Assembly (NCBI GenBank): GCA_949987565.1
Contig: OX465101.1
Location: 20,451,624 to 20,515,623 of the forward strand
Direction: 5' to 3'
DNA: 64,000 nt
Origin: Luidia sarsii
Lineage: Eukaryota; Echinodermata; Asteroidea; Paxillosida; Luidiidae
Positions 12,301 through 24,300 of the stretch are shown piece after piece (position 1 is the stretch's first letter; every line of letters starts with the position of its first letter). A program made the position numbers and the translations under genes. Below the pieces are notes generated by a model. The model saw only the letters and a program-made list of their open reading frames with translations. It was not told where the DNA came from and did not search any database.

Positions 12301-15300
12301 ATGTTTCATGTCGCATGTGTTTCATGTTTCCTACAGTATAATTTCTCTTGCCACCTGATTGGTCAGCTTGGCTATTTCATGTTATTCCCTTGAGTAAAAG
12401 ATAACTACAGCCTTATATGTTGAAGTTCATGAAATATCATTTTACAGCTAAATTAAAAATTGATGTAAATTTTGTTTGAATCTACCGTATTTCTAGTAAT
12501 AATTTAATGCAACTCCATCTGATGAATATTCACTCATTATGTGACTTTAAAAGTGGACATTATTATGACCACTCCATAGACACTCTATGGTGAGTGTCAC
12601 TCCAGTTGAGTGAGTGAGCCTTTCAAACTCAACAGCCCCAATCAACAAAATAGAGTACTAACCGAACTTTTGCATCACTATCAATTGTAATAATGAGGTC
12701 ACAGTTTTAATGTTAAATGAAAGGGTTGTTCATCGCGGTGGTACATGTATGGAGAAAGGTGATTAAAGTCACACAATGTCTCATTGCTGGTGCGATGTTT
12801 TGGTTCCTAGAACTGCTAACCTTCATCAGGCAACTGAAGATTGGGTGCTGCAGTGTCCGTTAATATCCGTTCCGCCGGCTTCTGTGCGGCTGTGTGCGGA
12901 TGTCGTAGTGGTGATCATTGTGGTTTGGCGCGCGCATCTGGCATCCTCCAGCGGGGCGCCCATGGTGGGCCGATGGTCATGCTGTCAGATTTTGTGGAGC
13001 CAGAACCCAGGGATGTCGATGCCACTCTCCTGGCTGGTTGTTATGGCAGAGACGGATGTGGATAGCCTTCTTGATGTGCCTGGTGTACCAGTACTGCTCA
13101 CGGTTGATACATTGCATATCGTCCCAATTAGGCTGGTGACCAGCTCCTCGGGCGTTTTCAGCTACCGCTGATCCGTCCACACGGGAGAGTCTAACATCGC
13201 GTTGGTGCTCCTTGATTCTCTCATCGATGGGCCTGCCTGTTTCGCTGATGTAGACCTTGTCGCACTCGTTACACGGAATCTCGTAGACGATGCCTCCCAG
13301 TCTTCGTGGGGGGACAGGGTCCTGTGGGTGGACGAGCTGGTTCGCCGGATATAGGGGGGGGGGGTAGGTACCCGTTTGCTGCCAGGACACTAGGACAGTG
13401 TGTATGTGGCGTCACTCTGTGGCCTTACACCGCGGTCTGGCCACCAGAGGCGAGGCATGGTCAAAGAGACACTTAACCACTCCACGCTTCACAGACTCAG
13501 GGTGGTGAGAGTCGTATACCAGGTACTGGTCAGTTTGCATTGGCTTGCGGTACACGATGGTGGTCAAGCTGCCGTTGGGCTCCCTATAAACCAATTTGTC
13601 CAGGAAAGATCTCAACGGTGAAACATATAGTGGGCTGGAGGTTGTTCAGGTGGGAGAGCAGTTGGTCACGAGGTGCAATGACAAAGGTGTCATCGACATA
13701 CCGCTTCCATACCGTGGGGGGGGGGGGGGGTAGTCAGGAGGGCAGCTCTGTAGGGCTTCCTCCTCAAATGCCTCCATGTATAGATTAGCGATGATGGCAG
13801 ACACTGGACTGCCCATAGCTGCTCCTTCCGTCTGCTCGTAGAAGGTCCCTTTGTGGAGAAAATAGGTAGACCGCAAGACAAATTCAATAGGATGGCGATC
13901 TTGGAGGGGGGAGAGGGAAGTCCGGCTCGGCAGGCTTTGGTCATCTTCCAGGTGTTGTAGGGCCACTCTGCATGCGCCTTCAATGGGGACGTTGGTAAAC
14001 AACGACGTGACATCGAAAGAGGTCAATGCCTCATCGCTGTTGACCTGTAGCCTGCGGAGGAATTCCGTAAAGTTTTGATGTTCTAAAAAGGATATTTTGA
14101 TTTGAGTAAACATTTTCAGGAATGAATATAACACACAAATCCGTGTGGAAAAAGACCTTTTCTTTCTGTGATATATTTTTCTTAAATATTTTGATAAACA
14201 GCCTTAAAGAATCAGAAGAGCAGCCTTGAGGATGCCACTGCACGAGGAAAGAGGGAAATAGTTAAATTGAGCAACCCATCTGTAAGTATGCTCTGTTTGA
14301 TTTTCATTCCATATACTGTACCGTATGTTGATGAATTGCAAGAGGTTATGTTCATACTGTAGTATAATGGCATTGTATATTAAATTTCTTTCAGCCATGC
14401 ATGTTGAGTGGATTTTAAATTGTCATATATAAATATTGGGTATTTTAGAAACCCTCAACATCTTGTAATGATCAGTTTTTTCAATTTTGAAGTGAATGGT
14501 GTTTGTTTAATTTATTGCAGCATTGTTGCAAAGCTTTCATGTTCAGTTACATGCTTAATGAAATTTAATCATTTTTTTGTTGTGAAATTGCAAATAAAGT
14601 TTGATTAACATACCAGAACTCTTAATCAGCCGTGCTATCCAGCCCTTATGTGGTCGACTCTCTTTCCAAACTTGAAAACCTTTGGCAAACTTTAAGAATG
14701 ACATAAAAACAATTCAAAATGATGAATAGTGGGAATTGTTAGCATCTGAAATACATATGTCTATGTCACTCATACGTTACCTGTATAGTAAATACATTTG
14801 CATAATTCCTATTGCTGACAGGCATTCCTGCCAACAGTTTTAGCAATTGCGCCCTCCAGCGCCCACCCACAGTGCCGCGTGGATATAGACGGCATGTTCT
14901 CGTCCTTCTTTTCTTAGTGTAGGAGGCTGTATGTTTTTTTGTTTTTTTTAAGCTCCGCTAAATTTTCAACTTACCATGTGTTTGTTCCCCTGCTAAGAGC
15001 ACTATAATAGTAGGATATTGTGGTTGTGTGATTTGGTGAATATAATTTTTGAACTTTAGTAAAAGCACATTTTTATTAGTGTTCTCTGATTCGTGTTTGC
15101 GATGAAGCGCTTGGGGAGGGCTCAGGCTGTCACAACTTAGGGCGTTCCTCCCCCGGGACAGACCGAGCTCTCGGAGGTTTGTGCAGGAGACGGTCTGTCC
15201 CGAATCATTCCTCCGGTCAGTCCTCACACCAAATGGCAGCTGGGGGCCGACAGTCCTGCCGTCCGTAGAGGGGACCTTAATCAGCCCCCTTCTCCGGTCG

Positions 15301-18300
15301 ATAGCGGCAAGACATCCAAGCATAAGGCTGCCCCTGGCAAGGGTTGAGTTAAATCGACTGTCATTGCCGGGATGACAAAGCCTAAAAGGCCAGGGGGCGA
15401 ATGGGCAAGCAGGACTCTCGTTCAAGGGGTCATCATGCTTCCCCAGTCCCCCCACTGCCCGCGGACTTGTCAGTCGGTTCCGTGACTAGTCCCCGTGGCT
15501 CAGTGGTTACAGGCCTCCCGCGTCCACCCGACTCCGTGGTATCTCGCCCCGCGAGGTCTCGGGATTGGTCGTGCCCTCGATGGGCGCTGAGTCGCTGTCG
15601 ACCGAGCAGGCCTAGGACGTGATAGGGTTGGCTTTCTGGGGGATCCCAGACTGCTTGGCCCCATCTATTATTGTCTGGAGGGGTCGACCAGGTCATGGTG
15701 AAATCGGTAGAACGCCCATGTCGACTGAGCTGAAAGGCTGGCTAAAGGAGTGGTCACGTTTCGTTGAGCGAAATGGAGTATTGTACAGGGTGATAGAAGA
15801 GCCAGGTCTGGATTGGGCCAGTCAGTTTCTGGTGCCGAAGCAACTCCGATCAACAGTGATCGAGGCTAGTCACGATCGGTGGGGCCACCAAGGGTGCGGA
15901 TGGACTCTTTCTTTTATCAAGTGTCGCTGCTACTGGCCTGGTTTGAACTTTGAAGTCCGAGATTATGTACAGAATTGCTTTCAGTGCACGGCATCCAAGG
16001 CTCCCACTCCAACTATTCGTCCGCCTATGCGGCATCTTCTGGCTTTCAAGCCCCTGGAACGGGTTGCACTCGACTTTGTGAAGTTGGATAAAGGTCGTGG
16101 TGGCTATGAGGTTGTCTTGGTAATCACAGATTCTTTCACAAAGTTCTCGATCGCCATTCCTTGTAGGGACCAAACTGCGACAACAGTGGCCGCTGCTCTT
16201 CGAGACAGGTGGTTTGTTTGTTACGGAGTCCCGGTACAGATTCACACGGATCAGGGTCGAACTTTTGAGTCATCTCATTCACGAGTTATGCACCTTATAT
16301 GGTATCCGAAAGACTCGCACCACTCCATACCACCCTCAGGGCAATGGACAAACGGAATCATTCAACAAGACCTTGTGTAGCCTCGTGAAATCCCTTGACA
16401 ACAAAAGCAAAAGTCAGTGGCCTCAACTCTTACCACACCTGGTTTTTATATGCAATGCGACTCCCCATAGTGTTACGGGTTTCGCTCCGTACACGCTGAT
16501 GTTCGGCAGAGAGCCGACGGTACCTCTGGATCATCTTCTCACAAATGCGTCCAAGAGTTATGGCTAAGACGCAGTGGCGGAGCAAGCAAAGCTTATTAAG
16601 GATACCCACAAAATAGCCAAAGAGCAGATGTTGAAGGCGGCTGACGCAAACAAAAGGAGGTACGATAAACGGGTATTTGTTAGTGCATTGCCAGTGGGTA
16701 GTCCAGTCCTATTGAAGCGCTCAGCTTTTACGGAATGCCACAAGCTCCAAGACCACTTTGATTCTAAGGAGTTCCTTGTTGAGAAGGTTAATCCCGAGAA
16801 AGATCTGTATGCCATCAAAGTGACATCTGGGGGACCCCAGAGATGGATAAATAGAAAAATGATAATTCTTGATCCAAGAGGAGTTCTGAAAGAATCGTCT
16901 GATCCCTTGGCCTATCAGATACTGAGCAATTCATTGGTCTAGATCAAAGTGACCCGGAGTCAGATGAGGTCCTCATCCTGGTTGCCCCTCCGTGTGGGCC
17001 CAAGCTGTTGAAAAGCCCAAAGGTAATCATTGAAAAGTGTCCCAATGTGACCCAAGCAAACCCCCAGAAGTCAGCCGAATCCAAGTTGTGTCCGGCTAAG
17101 GAGAGTCAAGCGCTGCGACGGTCAGAACGCCTGAAAAGGATGCGTTCGGGCAGTTGGCCGAACGAGATTACATAGTAGACTAGTGAGCAGTGCAGCTGTC
17201 AAAGTTAATCAAGTTGCCTAAAGCCATGATTCGCAATGGGAAATTGTAATCAAGACTTAGGGTGGATGGCTAGGGCAAGGGCTACTCGTCATTATGAAGA
17301 GGCATGATGTACATGTAGGCCACCTTTGCACCTGGTCATCTCCCCCAAGATGTTTACCTGCATTCGTCTTGTGCAGAAAAAGGAAACTCGCGTAGCAAGT
17401 TCAGTTGCCGATGTTCACTTATCTTTGTTCCTTTTGTTGGTTTAATGTTGATGCAAAAAGATGCAGACACCCGCTGTGAGTAGTGCGGCAAGTTGTCCGC
17501 CGGAGATGTCATCTTGAAGTTTATGCAATGATAGTAGTTTGTGTACACACCTATGTTGAAGGCAGTGTCCAGTCTTTCTTTATTTTGTTGTTGTGATGTA
17601 TAAGATGAGTTAAACCGTAGTTATTGTACTAAAACCAACTGTTGACTTGTGCTGTAATTATTAAACAAAAGACATGTAATGATGTGTTTGGTACAGTTAC
17701 AATATGGGGCTAATAATATTATGGGGATAATAATGAACTTAAAGTAGGGAAGTTATGGGGATCCACATTATCCTTTCATTTCTCCCAATGTTAAACCCGA
17801 GGGGGCGCCCTTTTTAAACGGTCTCTTTGGCAGAATCCCTTTTAGAGCGCAGCACACAACCAGTACAGCGCACAACCAGGTAGTGTGAATGATTGTGTGA
17901 ATGACAGTGTTGTACATGAGGACATTCGTCTTCACCACATTGAGATGGAGACCGATCTTCAGACACTCCTCTTCCACAGACAATAGGAGTGCGCGGGCCT
18001 GTTCCACCGTGTCAGAGACCAGAGCGACGTCGTCGGCAAAGCCCAGATCAGTGACAACCACTGGAGGCACTTGTCTACTCCAGCGTGGCTCCAGTGTGAA
18101 GCCTAGCTCCTCATGACATGACAAGCACGACATGAAGAGGAATGGAGCAAGAGTATCACCTTGCAGCACTCCTGCCGAGATGTCGAACAACTCTGTGACA
18201 CCATCGGGTGTAATAATCCTGGCCCAGGAGCTTGCATATGGTGCTAAGATCACTTATACCAGCTTCTCAGGCACTTCATACGCCCTGAGGATGTCCATCA

Positions 18301-21300
18301 TCTTGCCCCGGTGAATAGAGCCGAAGGCCTTTCGGAAGTCAATGACGGTGATGACCACTGGAAGTGGTTTGTTCTTGACACCCTCTATGATTCTCTGCAG
18401 CATTATGATCTGACTCTTTGTCGTCCTCTTCTGTCGAAACCCGTTCTGCATTGGTCTCAGCAGTGGGTCGAGCGCTGGCCGGATCCGGTTGAGCATCATC
18501 CATTTGAAGGTTTTTGCGGTGAGAGAGCTGAGACTGATTTCCTTGTAGTTGTCACTGTGTGTGAGGTCGCCAGACTTCGGTACTGGGACGATGTTGAGAG
18601 TGCTCCACTGCTCTGGAAGTTCCCCATTTTCATATGTGTTGTTCATGAAGTTGAGCACGAGGTTATCTTTGGGACAATGCCGTCAACTCCACAGCTCTTT
18701 CCACCCTTGAGCGATCCCTTTGCCGTATCTTACTGCTCTTGCATAAAGGGATCCTCATCGATGGCCAGGTCCTCAAGCACTTGGCCCACCTCTGTCTGCT
18801 TATCCAGCACCTCCGGTCCTGCTCCTAGAAGTTTCTTGAAGTGGTTGTACCATGCTTCTACTTGCTTCACATCAGACTCGCCCTTAATCTGAGAGGGCTT
18901 AGAGGACTTTCTGCTGATAATCCCGTTGATAAGCTTCCAGCTCATACTATGCTTCTGGTTAATATGAGCTTCTTTATCTGATTCTCTTTTGAAAACTCTT
19001 CCTCTTCGACGAGGTCGTAGGTTTCGTACAGTGTTTTCTTTTTGCTAAAGAACTCTTTTCGGCAGGAAGTGTTTCTGTCCGCTTCAAGAGCATTGTATGC
19101 TGTCTCCATCTCCTCCCTAGCTTTCATGACTCATGGGTCTGAAGAGGCCATTGCTGCTTTCTTTTGTTTTGGGACCTTGTTTGTACACTTCTCTGCTGCA
19201 CCTTCGTTTGCTGTGACGAACTTGTCATAGCGGTCAGTTGCTGATCCCCCCCCCTCCATCGTAAGAGCCTGGAACTGTTTCCGGACTTCCACGGCATACT
19301 TTTCCTGCAGCTCATTGTTACCCTTGAGCATCCACCACTCGTACTTCACTCTCCCCTGTGTCATCTTGGGCGGCACCCGGAGACTGAGTTGTACCTTTGA
19401 CACTACCATCCTGTGGTCAGACCCCACTGCTGAGAAGGTAATGTAGGCACTTGAGTTGGTGATGCTGTTTCACCACTTCCATCTAGTCAGTGGGAAGTCT
19501 ATCTGGGCCTTCGTCCCTGATGGCGATAGCCATGTCCAGAGTCTTCCCTTCCTCTTCTCAAACATTGTGTTGCTGGGGAGGAGAGAGTAGTCCTCGATGA
19601 GCTCCAGAAGATGTGCCCCGTTGCCCTTCGTCACTTGATAGGTTTGGGCATTTAAGTGTTGCGTCTATCACAATTGCTTGTTGCGTCTACCCTGCCACTT
19701 TGGCCGGCGTCACACAACACGATTTCCCGATGGTTGGTTACGGCTATCCGTTTGATTGAGTCAGGGGTCTTCTGCGAAGGACGGTGTCGGGTCGGCTCAG
19801 GCGCATGACGGATGGTGTTGACTGCTGCTGGTGGTCTTTACGATCCTTTGCAGATACGGACCTCCCCAAGTTAAGTGAGTTCCCTGTTCCGTTCTTCTGG
19901 TTATGGCATTGTGGTGTTCACTTATTCATGTAAAATGTTTTCTCTCCTCATGATGTTCTTTGTTACAGCTGGCTTTTTTGGGGTGTCCTACCCAAGGGGT
20001 GGGGCCGCGTCGTACCGTTATTTAGTGTTTGATCCGCTGTATGCTTATGTTGATAACCTACACGGGGTCAAAGGGGTCTGTTTTGTGGTGCCCCTACGTG
20101 TGAATAGCATCTTGCTGGCCCACCACGTTCTTTCATGGTGTGAGTCCTTGCAAATGTATCCCCTTTTACCAATGGTAACAAGCTTTATACTCAGCGAAGA
20201 GCTATTGTATCCGGATTAAATCACTTCTTTTTGCCTGTGGCATAAACACAATAAATTGCCTCCCATGTCTTTTATTTGAGTATGAGTATAATATACAATG
20301 TATGAGTAATGTATGAGTGACATAGACTCCCCCCCTCACAGTAGTGTGTATGGGATCTACATATGAACGAATACTTACCTGTATAGCTTCCCTCCCTCTT
20401 CCCTCTCTATCCTCGATGCCTTGGTGGTTTTTAATACCGCTCGAGAATAGGATGAGAACATGGTGTCTATATCCACAGAGCACTGTGGGTGGGCGCTAGA
20501 GGGCGCTATTGTTAAAACTCTTAGCGGGAATGCCTAACTATACAGGTAAGTATTCATTCAAAGACCCCATCCAAACTACTAGTACTAGGGGGGGGGGGGG
20601 GTTGGGAGGGGGGATTTAAAAAAAAAATTAAATCATTTTTGGTGCTATTATTAACATTTATTAGATATTTAAATCTTTTAAAAGGGCAGTTTTTGTACTA
20701 TTAATGACAAAATAACACCTGTATTCAGCTTGAGTATCCTTTTGCCTGCATCCCTTGATTATTGTGCTAATAATCTACTCTACATATATGTAATTCTTCA
20801 TGCTGCTCAGCGTTTTGGAGGGAAAACAACAACATTGAAGCCACAGGTTAAAAAAGCTTTCTATTTCTGTAAACATACTAATAGTCGTGTGTTTTTGTAT
20901 TTACTAAAAAGATGACTCATTTTTTATAATCTAAAAAGGTGTGAACATTGTTGATTAACTGTTGATTGGTACCATTTTCATATGTGCTTCTATTCATAGA
21001 ATCTTTAATGTTATTTTAAGTCAGCTTCATTGAATTTACCAGTAGAGCCCATTCTTGTCTTTTGTTCCTGTTATTACCAGGTATTTCTACTATGGGTTTA
21101 ATACGAAAGGGCCCTGCTTCTTTGATTCATGCTCATACAGTCATTTACTGTTTCTTGCCTTAATCCATTAATGCCCTCGTCAGGCTTACTTGCCCAGTAA
21201 ACATTTCTTAGCTGGTGAAGTGCTGTACCCTTTGTTCTTTATAATGTTCATATATTCACAGCCTTCCCATTTAGTTTCTCTCTTTCACCCAAAATGTTCA

Positions 21301-24300
21301 CCAATGATTCCAGACCTCTTTGGAAAGTCATTTTAACGCCCCCCTTCACTGCAGCAATGCTATTATGGTATATGATATCAATCACAAGGGGGCACAAACT
21401 ACTTGTGATTGAATCATGTTATCTAATCACTTGGCAGAGCAGGGAGATACATGGAAGTGCTTAGGGTAGCTAGCCAAGCCCCATCTCACTCATGGTGTCT
21501 CAAGCTGAACTAAACAGATTAGCCCTCTATGTCTAGATGCATCCCATACTTACAAATCCTAACAGATATAATCACTTGATATCTTGCATAATTCAGTGGC
21601 TCTACAGGTGAGTGACATATACACACCATCACAGAAATGGATCTATGAAGGAAAAACACAGCATCCTTTCCTCCTTCCCCACTATCCTCGATTTTTTTAG
21701 TCTCCCCTGAGGCACCTGAGGAAGGAGTTTGCACATTGCCACTTGGCATTTTCGGGAGGACGGAGGGGGCACTGTATGGAACTCTTAGTGAAAATACCTG
21801 ATAGTAGTGGGAAATATGCAGGTGTAGTATTTGTCTGTTGGCCCTTCCCACACTACTTCTGAAAAGCACACTTTCACGTCTTTGATATAATTGTATGTGA
21901 TATACCAGTATTGTCAGCAACATTTCTTCATTGAGATTGTTGGATTATTCATGGCAACAGGTAGTGATGGTCCTTTAGGTACCCCCTGCTAAAATGTTTG
22001 CTGAAATTGACAGCATTGCTGAATAGCAGTACCACTAGCCTTCTGTTTGAAATGCTAAAAGTCAATGCTTTGTTATCACTTTTCACCAATTGAATGTGTG
22101 ATGCACCCTTCTTTAAAGCTCTTCTTGTTTCATGTTCTTTAATAGACAGAATTAACTTTAAGTAATAATGACATAAATTCATTATTTTCCTTTGACTGTT
22201 TGAAAGTTCACCCATTGTTGGGATAAATTGATAACATTGTGGTCTTTAGCCTTTTTAACATAATAAAAGAAAGCAATGATCCCTTGAGATATTTTTCCTC
22301 GGGCTTGTTTATTTGCCCAAATCACTCATGACTGAGTGCAAGCTTTTGCAAGGCTTAAAGGGGAATGAAACCCAGAGAAAAATGTTGGCTTATCTGATTG
22401 GGTGTTAAAAACAACCTACAATTACCTATGTGCTACTCACCTACGAGTTTCATAAAGAGGGAAAAATCATGCAATTCGGTGGTCAAATTCACGTTCCCGC
22501 AAACCGCCATCTTTTTGAATGGCCAGCCAGTCACTGCGGGGGGTATGACATCGCAACGGAAAACTCCCGCATGGGCCTGGACGGATGTACCCCTACTACC
22601 GGTACATGTATATACTGTGTGCAGTTATACACTCGTGAGCTGAATGATGGTGTATTGCCAGGCTTTTGAATGTCAAACAGGTCTCTTGTCCTTGTTGGGA
22701 ACTGCATGGAAAGATTTCCCAAGCTTTTTCCCGCTGGCATTTTTCCCCGCTTTTTTCCGCTGTCTGACAACTGTTGTGCTGTGTGACATGCCAACACACC
22801 GTTTCCCGCGGCAGGACACTATTCCTTGATCATTCTTAGTATAAAGGTCCCACAATAGCGGAATTGTTGCCACTAATCTGTAAATTCATGTGGCAACTTG
22901 CATCAAAATATGTCTTTTTCATGCTATATATTGCTTTGTTGTAGCCTGAAAAGAGTCTGTTTAAAATGTGTGTGACACTGTCAATGTAGGATGCTGTACA
23001 GAGGAAGTAAATTTACTGTCACATACGGTGCTTAAGGGTTGGCATCCTGACAACCCCCATTACCTTACTTAAATTCCTAATTAAGATTTGAAAATAAAAA
23101 ACCAGAAGAATACTCTATATGCTTGGTATACTTCACAAATCAAGTTCATCTCTATTGAACTCCAGCCAGCATGTGCCAGCACCAGCTGAGTACTGCTGGT
23201 GTCTTTAAGTACTCATGGATCCACGGCAGGCACCATTGACATCTCAGACTGGATCACATGTTTTGGAAGGCAATGTGGATTTGATTGTCTCTTGCTTCTG
23301 GCATCTGCACTGAGAAGACTTCCCCATTTGACAGCTGTGCTGAACTTGTTGGGCAGGGGTGCTCCCCTGCTTTGTGTGAAGCAGAAGGCTGTTCTTTGGT
23401 CACTTCAGTGTATGGTGTTTGCCGAGCATCCTCTAGTGAGTTGTCTTCCATTGGGTTCTCTTCCAGTGTGCCATCTGGTAGGGTTGGAGTTGCTAATTGC
23501 TGCTGTTCTCCTGTTTTTTGGGAAAAAGTGGGTTCCCCCTCTGTCACCTGTGCGTTGCATCTTCTGAGTCCCCTGTCGATGGGCCACAAGAAGGTCATCA
23601 TGGTCCTGATCAGAACTAGCAGTAGCATTTGCCGTAATCTTGGAGGAGGACTGGCTTCTGATGCGCTAGGTTGTATCAACGTCTGACCACCCAGCAAGTC
23701 TCTTTTATTTACAGCCTTCTGCTCATCATCCCCATGAAGTGGAATCACAACATACATGCTTACTGGATCTTGTTCCATCTTTGGACTCTGTACAGAGGAA
23801 GACTCTTGCTCCGATGGGCAATCTCTCATCTTTGGCTTTGTTCTGGTGGTTTATCCTTCTTAGAGCTTCCTCAGTTTTAAGGCAGTCGAGGTTCACATCC
23901 AAAGAACAAATAGTAAGGGAAGTAGCTGGTTGAAGAGTGTGGAATTACGTTGTAGATGTAGACTAGCTCTGTTAGGTGTTCTGGCCATCGCCTCTTCTGA
24001 GCTGGAGGGAGTGTGCAGTAATTGTGTGATTGAAACGTTTGCACTGTCCATTCCACACTCGGGGTGGTATGGAGTTGTGTCTGTTTTGGTTATCCCACAG
24101 CTGCCCACAGTATCTGCCTGTTCATCCTCCTCCAAAGCAAAGCTTGCTTCATTGCCTCCTGTTCAGCTCTCAGTTCCGCCATAGTGTCACTTTCCGTCTT
24201 GACTTTACAAGTAGTTAAGAGGGTAGACGTCAGGCTGCTCTTGCTTATACTCCACTGGGGGTTACAATGTCTGCATTATCATATCTATGATGCAATTTCT

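Noticed and set aside
17745..17830. LTR or primer-binding site of the gypsy relic
   Set aside because: A purine tract and GGGGGCGCCC are present, but no matching direct repeat was found on the other side.
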